DNA of 55,093 nucleotides, from assembly GCA_043819345.1 (NCBI GenBank), contig JBDREX010000019.1, forward strand, positions 1 to 55,093. The letters run 5' to 3'. Source of the stretch: CAYRDK01 sp043819345 (GTDB taxonomy: Bacteria > Omnitrophota > Gorgyraeia > Velamenicoccales > Velamenicoccaceae). This document shows positions 26,437-33,974 of this stretch, piece by piece. The notes under the pieces were generated by a model. It saw only the letters and a program-made list of their open reading frames with translations. It was not told where the DNA came from and did no database searches. A program made the position numbers and the translations under genes. How positions within the stretch are numbered: position 1 is the first letter of the stretch; each line of letters begins with the position of its first letter.

Positions 26437-28158
26437 ATGGCCACATTAAAGAAAAAACTAACAGAACTTCTTGTAGAAACGCAACTTGTTTCCGCGCAAG
26501 ATATGGAAAAAGCGTTAAAGATTCACGCTGAAACGGGTGGCGCTTTAAAAGATATTCTTTTGCGGGAAGGATTTGTCAAAGAGCGAGACTTGATGGCCCT
26601 TTTGTCTAAGGAGCTTTTTATTCCTTATTTAGAATTGTCAAAATATAAAATTGACCCAAGCGTTGTTGAGCTCATCCCGGAGAAAATATCTCGGCAAAAT
26701 AAGGTTTTGGCATTATCAAAGATTGGCAATGTTTTGAGCGTTATTATTAGTGATCCATTAAATATTTTTGCTATTGATGATTTAAAGGCTATTACGGGAT
26801 ATGATATAGATATTGTTCTTGGATCAGAAAAAGAAATAACAAAAGCATTGGATAAATTTTTTGCTTCAACCGCGGTGGGGGATGTTTCTGAAATTCTGGA
26901 TGAAGAAAAGAAGGGCGAAGGGGTTGAAGTTGTTAAAGTTGACGGCACATTGGAACTTGGCAGCATGCTTGAAGAAAGCGCCAAAGCCCCGATTGTTAAG
27001 CTCGTTGATTTAATGATTACGGAAGCCTTAAAAAAAAGGGCCTCAGATATTCATGTGGAGCCATTAGAGAGGGAATTGCGCATACGTTATCGTGTTGATG
27101 GACATTTGTATGATATTTTTAGGCTGCCAAAGAAAAATCAGAATGCCATTTTGGCAAGGTTAAAAATTATTTCAGGCCTTGATATTACAGAGGCAAGGCT
27201 TCCTCAGGATGGGCGTTTCAAGGTTAAACTTAAAACAAAAGAGGTAGATTTTAGAGTTTCAGCGCTTCCAACGACATTTGGTCAAAAGTTTGTCTTAAGG
27301 ACACTGGACAAATCCAAACTTGCTGTGGGGCTTAATTCTCTTGGTATTTCGCCAGAGCCTTTCAGGCTTTTTGAGGAAGCTGTCCGCAAACCTTATGGCA
27401 TGATTCTTATTACAGGCCCTACAGGGTGCGGGAAGTCGACGACGCTTTATTCTATGTTGAGCAAGTTGAATCGCCCTGAATTGAATATTATTACCATTGA
27501 AGATCCGGTGGAATATCAGGTTGATGGGATTACGCAGATTGCTGTTAGATCTGAAATAGGTTTAACATTCGCCGCTGGCCTTCGTTCTGTTTTGCGCCAA
27601 AGCCCGGATGTGATTATGGTGGGTGAAATAAGGGATTCTGAAACAGCTGATATAGCTGTCAAGGCTTCTTTGACGGGGCAGATCGTATTATCTACGTTGC
27701 ATACTAATGATGCTATAGGAGCGATAACACGATTGATTGATATGGGCGTTGAACCTTTTCTTGTGGCTTCAAGTTTAATAGCGACTTCGGCAAAAAGGCT
27801 ATGCAGAAGGGTTTGTCTGGAATGTCGTGAGCCTATTGATATTCCAAAATCCAGCTGGGAAAAATTAGACATTGAAAAGATTATTAAGGTTTATAAAAAA
27901 GAGCCAACTTTTTTTAAAGGGAAAGGTTGTGCTAAATGTAATCAGACAGGTTATTTTGAACGTATTGGTATTCACGAAGTTCTATTGCTTGATGATTCAT
28001 TAAGAGACATGATTATTAAGCGTGCTTCATCGGACCAAATTAGAGATTTTGCTGTAAAGGAAAAAGGCATGTTGTTATTGAGGGACGATGCTATGCTGAA
28101 AGTTGTTGAGGGGCTTACGACCCTAGAAGAGGCTTTAAGAGTGACAACAGAAGAATAA
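26437..28158 (+). CDS. Type IV pilus assembly ATPase, PilB/GspE family (copy 2)
   Basis: A second PilB-type motor of 573 residues, clearly paralogous to the one just upstream. Its MshEN domain has the most degenerate motifs (KLTELL...KALKIH and LKDILLREGF). The ATPase half has Walker A GPTGCGKS at 327-334, EDPVEYQVDG, DVIMVGEIRD, LSTLHTNDAIG and the zinc site CLEC...CAKC. All catalytic boxes are intact. No ribosome site is obvious before the ATG. Which copy is PilB for the pilins here, and whether the other serves a different system or forms a mixed motor, cannot be read from the sequence. Confidence 0.93.
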   Translation: MATLKKKLTELLVETQLVSAQDMEKALKIHAETGGALKDILLREGFVKERDLMALLSKELFIPYLELSKYKIDPSVVELIPEKISRQNKVLALSKIGNVLSVIISDPLNIFAIDDLKAITGYDIDIVLGSEKEITKALDKFFASTAVGDVSEILDEEKKGEGVEVVKVDGTLELGSMLEESAKAPIVKLVDLMITEALKKRASDIHVEPLERELRIRYRVDGHLYDIFRLPKKNQNAILARLKIISGLDITEARLPQDGRFKVKLKTKEVDFRVSALPTTFGQKFVLRTLDKSKLAVGLNSLGISPEPFRLFEEAVRKPYGMILITGPTGCGKSTTLYSMLSKLNRPELNIITIEDPVEYQVDGITQIAVRSEIGLTFAAGLRSVLRQSPDVIMVGEIRDSETADIAVKASLTGQIVLSTLHTNDAIGAITRLIDMGVEPFLVASSLIATSAKRLCRRVCLECREPIDIPKSSWEKLDIEKIIKVYKKEPTFFKGKGCAKCNQTGYFERIGIHEVLLLDDSLRDMIIKRASSDQIRDFAVKEKGMLLLRDDAMLKVVEGLTTLEEALRVTTEE

Positions 28159-28172
28159 TATAAAGGAAGTGG

Positions 28173-29240
28173 ATGATGGAGGAAAGCAGGGTACTGGTCA
28201 TAGATGCCGAGGAATCATCATGTAGCCTTATCAGGACTGTCTTGAGCAGCCGGGGGTTTGAGGTTGATATAGCTCAGACGGCGAAGGTTGGCTTGGATCT
28301 TCATGAGCGTAATGGTTCTAGTCTGGTATTTATCGATTTAAGCATCAGAGATTTGGATGTGCGTTACATTGTCAGAGAGCTTAAGAGGCGGGATGAATCA
28401 ATTGGGATAATTGTGTCTAGTTACACGAGTCAGACGAATCTTGTTTCTGAAGCGTTAAATTTGGGAGCAGCTGATTACATCTATAAGCCGTTAAAATCAG
28501 AAGAAGTCTATTTTAAAGCCAGGCATGCGGTGGATTTTAGAAAATTTGTTGTGAATAATTCAAGATCGTTGAAGGGGATTGAAGAGCGCAATATTTCTCT
28601 ACAGAAACAGAATCTTCTTCTGGGTAGACGCATTGAAGAAAGCACAAAGAATCTGTCTAAGCTTTATGAGGACTTGAGAGAGACCTATATGCGCACCATT
28701 AAGGCCCTGGCACATGCCATTGATGCCCGTGATCATTATACCTATTCACATTCAGACAACGTGACACGTTATGCGGAGATTATCGCTAAACAAATGAATG
28801 TTGAGATGGAGTACATCGCAGATATTAAAGATGCTTGTCAGCTGCACGATCTCGGTAAGATCGGTGTACATGATAGCATTTTAAGCAAACCTAATGTATT
28901 GACGCGTGAAGAGTTTGATGAAATTAAACTTCATTCTGAGAAAGGTGCCCAGATATTGGAGCCACTGAGATTTTTAGAAAATGTGATCGATATTGTCAAG
29001 CATCATCATGAGCGCTGGGATGGCAAGGGTTATCCCGATGGGCTCATAGGAGAGAACATTCCTTTAGGGGCTCGCATTATGACGGTTGCGGATAGTTATG
29101 ATGCGATGGTTTCTGCACGGCCATATCGCAAAGTTGGTATGTCCAAAAATGATGCGATTGAAGAAATTAAAAAGAATAATGGCACGCAGTTTGATCCCAA
29201 AGTTGTTGATGCTTTTTTAAAAGTTGTAGCTCAATTTTAA
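28173..29240 (+). CDS. Response regulator with HD-GYP phosphodiesterase domain
   Basis: The 355-residue protein joins a receiver domain (1-115) to a helical linker and an HD-GYP domain (about 165-350), a c-di-GMP phosphodiesterase type. The receiver has the phospho-acceptor D56 in VFIDLSIRD and K105 in YIYKPLK, but the acidic pair is DAE rather than DD. The HD-GYP site looks intact: H225-D226 in LHDLGKIG, H277-H278-H279 and the signature HHERWDGKGYPDG. It would break down c-di-GMP under control of an unlinked histidine kinase. It is the only apparently active c-di-GMP enzyme in the locus. A start two codons in tandem (28173, 28176) follows AAAGGAAG. Confidence 0.92.
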   Translation: MMEESRVLVIDAEESSCSLIRTVLSSRGFEVDIAQTAKVGLDLHERNGSSLVFIDLSIRDLDVRYIVRELKRRDESIGIIVSSYTSQTNLVSEALNLGAADYIYKPLKSEEVYFKARHAVDFRKFVVNNSRSLKGIEERNISLQKQNLLLGRRIEESTKNLSKLYEDLRETYMRTIKALAHAIDARDHYTYSHSDNVTRYAEIIAKQMNVEMEYIADIKDACQLHDLGKIGVHDSILSKPNVLTREEFDEIKLHSEKGAQILEPLRFLENVIDIVKHHHERWDGKGYPDGLIGENIPLGARIMTVADSYDAMVSARPYRKVGMSKNDAIEEIKKNNGTQFDPKVVDAFLKVVAQF

Positions 29241-29260
29241 TTTCTCGGATTTAGGTATTG

Positions 29261-29269
29261 TGATAGAAT
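29261..29269 (+). promoter_or_regulatory. Extended -10 promoter at pilC
   Basis: TGATAGAAT (29261-29269) fits an extended -10 element (TG, one base, TAGAAT). The start of transcription would fall about at the pilC ATG itself (29276), and no ribosome site exists before it. This gives a leaderless mRNA if used; read-through from upstream is also possible. Confidence 0.45.
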
Positions 29270-29275
29270 AATCCT

Positions 29276-30469
29276 ATGGCTGTATTTACTTATATTGCAA
29301 AGGATCATCAGGGTTTAAAACTTACTGGAACTGTTGAGGCGACAGACCAGCGGGAGGCTATTTCTGTTTTACATAAGAAGGGGCTTATTGTTATTTCTGT
29401 TGGCGAGGCGAAAGTAAAGAAGGTCTATTCCGGAGGTGTTAAACTGGATGACCTGGTTGTTTTTTCCCGACAGTTAGCCACAATGGTAGAGAGTGGTATT
29501 AACCTTGTCCAGGCTCTTAGTATTTTGGGAGAGCAGGTAGAAAACAAATCGCTTTCTTCGGTTACGTTAAAAATCAAAGAAGATATTGAGGGTGGTTGTA
29601 GTTTGCATGATGCTCTTGATAAGCATCCAAAAGTTTTCTCTACTTTGTATGTCAATATGGTAAAAGCAGGGGAGACATCCGGTTTATTAGATGAAATATT
29701 GGATCGCGTGGCGACGTATTTAGAAAAATCATCTGCTTTGCAAAGAAAAGTTAAATCTTCGCTTGTTTATCCTGCTGTAGTTGTTTCCATGGCTATCATT
29801 ATCACAGTGGTTTTGCTTGTAAAAGTTGTTCCAACATTTACAGGTATTTTTAATAGCCTTGGAGGAACCTTGCCTGTTCCGACACAAATTTTGATAGCTA
29901 TCTCCGATGTGGTAAGAAAGATGTTTTTGGCGATTGTTTGTGGCACGGGCTTACTGGTTTTTCTAGTAAAAAAATATATTTCTACCTCTAGAGGGAGGTA
30001 TCAGTTCGATAGCTTTTTACTTCGGGTACCGGTGTTTGGGCAATTATTTCGCAAAGTTGTTGTTGCTAAATTTTCAAGGACTTTGGCGACATTGGTTAAA
30101 AGCGGTGTTCCTATTTTGGGGGCTCTGGAGATTGTTGGCAAAACTTCCGGAAATATGGTTGTTGAAGAGGCAGTTGAGAATGCTCGTACGTCTATCAAAG
30201 AAGGTGAACCCATTGCAGAGCCATTGTCAAGGAGCGGCGCTTTTCCTCCTATGGTTGTCAGAATGATCGCCGTTGGTGAACAAACGGGCCAGCTTGAAAA
30301 AATGTTGAACAAGATTGCTGATTTTTATGACGAACAGGTTGATTCTGCTGTAAGCGGCTTAACTTCTATGATAGAGCCTTTAGTTATTGGTTTTCTGGGG
30401 ATTATTATTGGCGGTATTGTTGTTGCGCTTTTCATGCCTATTTTTAAAATTACAGAACTTCTTAGATAG
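29276..30469 (+). CDS. pilC: Type IV pilus inner-membrane platform protein PilC/GspF
   Basis: PilC is the polytopic protein on which the assembly ATPase acts. The 397-residue protein has the N-terminal cytoplasmic stretch (FTYIAKDHQGLKLTGTVEA), two GspF repeats (about 65-190 and 270-392) each with FSRQLATMVESGI- or FSRTLATLVKSGV-like starts, GETSGLLDEIL and GEQTGQLEKML, and three membrane segments (about 165-190, 215-235, 365-392). Length and layout are those of PilC. It closes the first pilus gene group; the riboswitch and pilins follow after a 547-base gap. Confidence 0.94.
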   Translation: MAVFTYIAKDHQGLKLTGTVEATDQREAISVLHKKGLIVISVGEAKVKKVYSGGVKLDDLVVFSRQLATMVESGINLVQALSILGEQVENKSLSSVTLKIKEDIEGGCSLHDALDKHPKVFSTLYVNMVKAGETSGLLDEILDRVATYLEKSSALQRKVKSSLVYPAVVVSMAIIITVVLLVKVVPTFTGIFNSLGGTLPVPTQILIAISDVVRKMFLAIVCGTGLLVFLVKKYISTSRGRYQFDSFLLRVPVFGQLFRKVVVAKFSRTLATLVKSGVPILGALEIVGKTSGNMVVEEAVENARTSIKEGEPIAEPLSRSGAFPPMVVRMIAVGEQTGQLEKMLNKIADFYDEQVDSAVSGLTSMIEPLVIGFLGIIIGGIVVALFMPIFKITELLR

Positions 30470-30517
30470 CATGGACTTAAGATAAATTTATTCATTTTAA
30501 AGAAAATGAGGCATTTT

Positions 30518-30556
30518 ACCCGTTTTCTGCAGAAAAAGCAGTGTTATTTTACGGGT
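30518..30556 (+). other. Inverted repeat upstream of the riboswitch promoter
   Basis: ACCCGT (30518-30523) and ACGGGT (30551-30556) enclose a smaller CTGC/GCAG pair (30527-30530, 30538-30541). It touches the -35 region of the next promoter, so it could be an operator or a weak end-of-operon structure for pilC. Confidence 0.35.
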
Positions 30557-30557
30557 A

Positions 30558-30585
30558 TTGATTTTTAGCTTAAAGATGTTACACT
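30558..30585 (+). promoter_or_regulatory. Candidate promoter for the riboswitch-pilin transcript
   Basis: TTGATT (30558-30563), 16 bases, TACACT (30580-30585). Transcription would begin near 30592, just before the aptamer. Both boxes are moderate matches; the position is the main support. Confidence 0.5.
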
Positions 30586-30609
30586 TCTCTTAGAAGTAGT
30601 CGCATCCTT

Positions 30610-30755
30610 ATACGGCCTGAAGAGAATCAGGCGATAGGGGTAAAGGTAAACCACGGCGTTACGGAACGCACCCTTGAGAGTTTAGAGGGTCGAAAGAGTG
30701 GGGCACAAAGCTAAAGGGCCTAATCATACTTTATAAAGGTTGCCAGCTGCCGACG
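30610..30755 (+). promoter_or_regulatory. GEMM-I (cyclic di-GMP class I) riboswitch
   Basis: The conserved halves of the GEMM-I aptamer are readable: GGTAAACC at 30645-30652 (consensus GGCAAACC), then CGAAAGAGTGG, GGGGCACAAAGC at 30700-30711, AAGGGCCTAA at 30714 on, and GGTTGCCAGCTGCCGA at 30738-30753. GGGCCT and AGGTTGCC pair like the corresponding helix of the Vibrio Vc2 RNA. By my alignment the ligand-contact base before GTAAACC is G, as in c-di-GMP rather than cGAMP-selective members. The first arm is unusually long and seems to hold two extra hairpins (GCGTT/AACGC and ACCCT/AGGGT). A 5' hairpin GCCTGA/TCAGGC precedes it. A terminator follows directly, and the target is the pilin gene at 31017. 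Confidence 0.85.
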
Positions 30756-30772
30756 AAATACCAAGAAATGTG

Positions 30773-30815
30773 CCTATTCTTTCCCTTTTTGATAGGGGCG
30801 GGGATAGGTTTTTTT
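30773..30815 (+). terminator. Rho-independent terminator, expression platform of the riboswitch
   Basis: CCTATTCTTTCCC (30773-30785) pairs with GGGGCGGGGATAGG (30795-30808), with G-U pairs and one mismatch, and is followed by seven Ts (30809-30815). The 8-mer GATAGGGG occurs both here (30791-30798) and at the aptamer's 5' side (30633-30640). The terminator's left strand could thus pair with either, giving a simple antiterminator switch. Confidence 0.75.
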
Positions 30816-31000
30816 ATTGATATATTCTAAAGTGTTATACTGAATTTATCAGGCAGATCAGCAGGAGTTATTTCTGCTTGACATGAGGAGGGAGGTGAGA
30901 TAGAATTGATATAAGTTTAGGCAGGCTTTGTGCTTAGATAATATTGAACCGGCATTTTTATATTTTATACCTCATTAGCACAAGGTAAATCCTTGCCTTG

Positions 31001-31009
31001 AAAGGAGGT
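31001..31009 (+). promoter_or_regulatory. Strong ribosome site of the major pilin, with possible masking hairpin
   Basis: AAAGGAGGT lies 7 bases before the pilin ATG. Just upstream, CAAGG (30981-30985), CCTTG (30991-30995) and CCTTG (30996-31000) can either pair with one another or with AAGG of the ribosome site, so translation might also be switchable. Confidence 0.55.
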
Positions 31010-31016
31010 AAGTATA

Positions 31017-31442
31017 ATGCGATTGACAAAAAAAGGTTTTACGCTTGTTGAAATTATGATCGTTGTTGCGATCATCGTTTTGTTGGCGGCGATTGCTATT
31101 CCGAACTTGTTAAGAGCTAGGTTGAGTGCAAACGAGGCGACAGCGATTGCGGCTATGAGAACGATTAGTACGGCTGCGGAGAGCTATAGAGCTGCTCAGT
31201 CTCCTCCTGCTTATCCGGGTAACCTCTCGGCTTTATCATCCGCGAATCCTCCGTACATTGATTCTGTTTTAGGAGGCGGAAATAAGTCTGGCTACACGTT
31301 TACTTGGGCAGGTTCAGGTAATACGTTTGCTGTGACAGGTGCTCCTCAGACGGCCAATGTTACAGGTGTGCGTAGCTTCTTTGTTGACCAATCTGGCGTG
31401 GTCAGAGTTGGTACAACTAGTGCAGGTACTCCTATTGAATAA
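31017..31442 (+). CDS. Major type IV pilin (prepilin)
   Basis: This 141-residue prepilin has a short leader MRLTKKG cleaved before F8; mature residues FTLVE include the conserved E at +5, followed by the hydrophobic helix IMIVVAIIVLLAAIAIPNLL. The globular part is small, with no cysteine pair, and ends in SFFVDQSGVVRVG. It has the best ribosome site in the region, its own riboswitch upstream and a strong terminator downstream, so it is probably a highly made, separately controlled major subunit. A paralog follows. It resembles short pilins of the GspG/PilA kind; which system it belongs to is inferred from the surrounding pil genes. Confidence 0.93.
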   Translation: MRLTKKGFTLVEIMIVVAIIVLLAAIAIPNLLRARLSANEATAIAAMRTISTAAESYRAAQSPPAYPGNLSALSSANPPYIDSVLGGGNKSGYTFTWAGSGNTFAVTGAPQTANVTGVRSFFVDQSGVVRVGTTSAGTPIE

Positions 31443-31470
31443 AAATAAAGAAGAAAAAGAAAAGTTTTAA

Positions 31471-31502
31471 AAAATGCGGCTGTTAACCCAGCCGCATTTT
31501 TT
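31471..31502 (+). terminator. Strong terminator after the major pilin
   Basis: AAAATGCGGCTG (31471-31482) and CAGCCGCATTTT (31489-31500) form a perfect 12-bp stem with a 6-base loop, ending in a T run to 31502. With A-runs on its left flank it could work in both directions. The ATG of the next pilin is the very next base. Confidence 0.9.
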
Positions 31503-31955
31503 ATGAAGATAGCAGACTGGATAATGAGGATATTTTCTTTCAAAAAAAATGCTTTCACGCTTGTTGAGATCATGATCGTTGTGGCGATTATTGTTTTGCT
31601 TTCAGGGATCGCTATTCCGAATCTTTTGCGGGCCAGGCTCCATGCGAACGAAGCTTCAGCGATTGCAACCTTAAAGGCTGTTAGGGCAGCTGCGGAGATG
31701 TATCGCATAGCGCATTCGCCGGATTATCCGAAGTATTTCACTTATTTTTTTAATGACACACCACCTTATTTGGATGATTCTTTGCAGGACATGAATAAGT
31801 CTGGTTATAGTTTTAGGTGGAGAGGGTTACTTGCCAGATATGATTGCATCGCCATACCTCAGGTTGAGAATGTGACAGGGCAGAGGAGTTTCTATCTAGA
31901 CGAATCAGGTGTGATAAGAATTGGCCAAACTGTTTTGGGTACCCCTATTGAATAA
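31503..31955 (+). CDS. Second type IV pilin-like protein
   Basis: This 150-residue protein is a paralog of the pilin upstream: shared FTLVEIMIVVAIIVLL, NLLRARL.ANEA, NKSGY, NVTG.RSF and GTPIE. The leader is longer (17 residues from 31503, or 10 from ATG 31524) and ends in Ala, not Gly, before the mature Phe; prepilin peptidases tolerate Ala but Gly is the rule. The globular part is more aromatic and charged (YPKYFTYFFND). Its first ATG touches the terminator's T run and no ribosome site is visible, so expression should be far lower. It may be a minor or alternative subunit. Confidence 0.85.
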   Translation: MKIADWIMRIFSFKKNAFTLVEIMIVVAIIVLLSGIAIPNLLRARLHANEASAIATLKAVRAAAEMYRIAHSPDYPKYFTYFFNDTPPYLDDSLQDMNKSGYSFRWRGLLARYDCIAIPQVENVTGQRSFYLDESGVIRIGQTVLGTPIE

Positions 31956-31985
31956 TTTCTTAAACAGACAATTTTGTTAAGGCTT

Positions 31986-33842
31986 ATGTTTTATCAAAAG
32001 ATACATGAAAATGAGCGCTTTATTACCGTGTTACTGTTTTTGTTTGTAGCGATTGTTTCGTATTGTAATATTTTGTCCGGAGAATTTATATGGGATGATC
32101 ACTGCTTGATTGTTGACAATCTCCTAATAAGGCATTGGGATAATTTCGGCCGTATTTTTTCTTCAGAGCTGCACCAAAATAGTTTCACAAATTATTATCG
32201 GCCCCTGCAAGTTCTTTCCTATATGATTGAGTATCCTTTATTTAAAGTCAATCCGGCTGGGTATCATGCGGTAAATATTTTTTTACATTTCTTGGCGGGA
32301 GTTTTGTTATTTTCTTTCTTGAAGAATTTGACACATCGTCATTTTTTATCTGCAACGGTAGGTTTGCTTTTTATTGTTCATCCGATAAATGTTAGTGCTG
32401 TTGCATATATTTCTGGCCGTGCTGATTTATTGGCGGCTGTTTTTATTTTTTCCTCTCTGGTGTTTTATCTGAAAGCGTTTTATACCTGCACGGTTTCAGA
32501 ATATACGTCTGGTGCATGTCCGGGTAGACTGCATTTGGACGATAGCTCGCCATTGTTTTTATCCAAAAAAAAATCTTTTTATTTTTTATTGTCTTTATTC
32601 ATGGGTATTCTTGCTCTGCTTTCAAAAGAGACAGCTGCAGCATTGCCTTTTGCCATATGTGGCTTAGATATCTTATTTTTAAAGCGAAAAAACAGGCTAA
32701 AAAGAATTGGGTTGTATTTTGTGGTTGTTTTAATGTATCTTTGTGCCAGGCTTACTTTTTTAAACTTTTCTTCGGGAAATCCGTTTTTTTGTAAAAAAGG
32801 TTTTGCTGTTTTTGATGTTGGTTTTTTTGCCAGATGTGCCATATTTTTTAAGACTTTGCTGATTTATGTAGGCAGTATATTTATTCCCGTTAATCTTCAT
32901 ATGGAGCGCATTATTGCCAGGGAACATGTCTATATGTTCCACTATGCTGGTATTCTTCTGTGTTTGTTATTGTGTTTTTATGTTTTTAAAAAGGTAATCT
33001 CAGGTTCTAGATTTTTGACCAAGCTTTTTATTTTTGGCATATTTTGGTTTTTTGTATGGCTCATGGGCCAGTCTGCTTTTGTCTTGCCTAAAATTATGGC
33101 GGATCATTTTCTTTATTTATCTTCTATCGGCATATTTTTAATAATTGCCATCTTTGTTGAAGCATTGCGCACGAAAAAAATTGTTGTGACTATTTTATGT
33201 TTATATTTTTGTAGTTTTACATGGCTATATACCCAAATATGGAACAATGAACTGTCATTTTTTCAGTGGACAGTTAGGCATGCTTCATCCAGTTATAAAG
33301 TTCATGATTGTTTGGCAGATCTCTATTTGAGGATGGATCGTCCAGATGATGCTATTGCTGAATACAAAACTATATTAAGTGAGAGCTTCGGTATTGTTTG
33401 TGATAAGGATATTGCTATTTTGGCGCAGAAGACGGATTCATTTGACCTGAAGGATCAAAAAAGAGAAATCGCCTCAAGTGTGTTTTACAATCTCGGTGTT
33501 GTTTATGTTCGGCAAGGTAAATTACAGGATGCCAGGGTTGCGTATTTGAATGCGCTCAAATTAAATCCTGAGACGGAGCAGGTTTATAATAATTTGGGTT
33601 TATTGTATGTGAAAACAGGGGATTTGAGAAAAGCGGAGGAGATGTATAAAAAAGCGATTGATTTGAATGGATGCTATGTCCAGGCATACAATAATCTCGC
33701 TGTTCTGTATGCGCAAAGAGGAGACTATGATAGGGCGATTATTTTTTGGAAGGAAGTTTTAATGAAAGAGCCAGATTACGAAATGGCCAAGGCTAATATC
33801 TCTTTGGCGAAGGAGTTTATGCTTGAAAAGGCAGGCAACTAG
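31986..33842 (+). CDS. TMTC-like membrane glycosyltransferase with TPR repeats
   Basis: A 618-residue protein with about ten membrane segments and a C-terminal tail of three TPR units (about 500-600: VFYNLGVVYVRQGKLQDA, VYNNLGLLYVKTGDLRKA, AYNNLAVLYAQRGDYDRA). The first loop has WDDHCLI (36-42), then YYRPLQ, YHAVNIFLHFL and HPINVSAVAYISGRADLL, the pattern of TMTC-type GT-C transferases that O-mannosylate proteins in eukaryotes and have many bacterial homologs of unknown substrate. Location between pilins and minor pilins suggests it may glycosylate pilin, which is inference. The start is ATG 31986; an in-frame TTG lies 12 bases earlier. No ribosome site is clear. Confidence 0.82.
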   Translation: MFYQKIHENERFITVLLFLFVAIVSYCNILSGEFIWDDHCLIVDNLLIRHWDNFGRIFSSELHQNSFTNYYRPLQVLSYMIEYPLFKVNPAGYHAVNIFLHFLAGVLLFSFLKNLTHRHFLSATVGLLFIVHPINVSAVAYISGRADLLAAVFIFSSLVFYLKAFYTCTVSEYTSGACPGRLHLDDSSPLFLSKKKSFYFLLSLFMGILALLSKETAAALPFAICGLDILFLKRKNRLKRIGLYFVVVLMYLCARLTFLNFSSGNPFFCKKGFAVFDVGFFARCAIFFKTLLIYVGSIFIPVNLHMERIIAREHVYMFHYAGILLCLLLCFYVFKKVISGSRFLTKLFIFGIFWFFVWLMGQSAFVLPKIMADHFLYLSSIGIFLIIAIFVEALRTKKIVVTILCLYFCSFTWLYTQIWNNELSFFQWTVRHASSSYKVHDCLADLYLRMDRPDDAIAEYKTILSESFGIVCDKDIAILAQKTDSFDLKDQKREIASSVFYNLGVVYVRQGKLQDARVAYLNALKLNPETEQVYNNLGLLYVKTGDLRKAEEMYKKAIDLNGCYVQAYNNLAVLYAQRGDYDRAIIFWKEVLMKEPDYEMAKANISLAKEFMLEKAGN

Positions 33843-33894
33843 TTGTAAATAACAGGATTATTGCAGAACAGAAGGATAAAACAATTGACTTTTT

Positions 33895-33924
33895 TTGTAT
33901 TTCCTATAAGCTAATATGTATAAT
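33895..33924 (+). promoter_or_regulatory. Candidate promoter for the minor pilin-pilMNOPQ operon
   Basis: A perfect TATAAT (33919-33924) has TTGTAT 18 bases upstream (33895-33900). The leader would be about 44 bases. A TTGACT at 33885 is too far away to be the -35. Confidence 0.5.
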
Positions 33925-33974
33925 GAAGTTATGCATTGTCGAGCGCAATATCTGTCCAAAAATAATTGTTTAAT

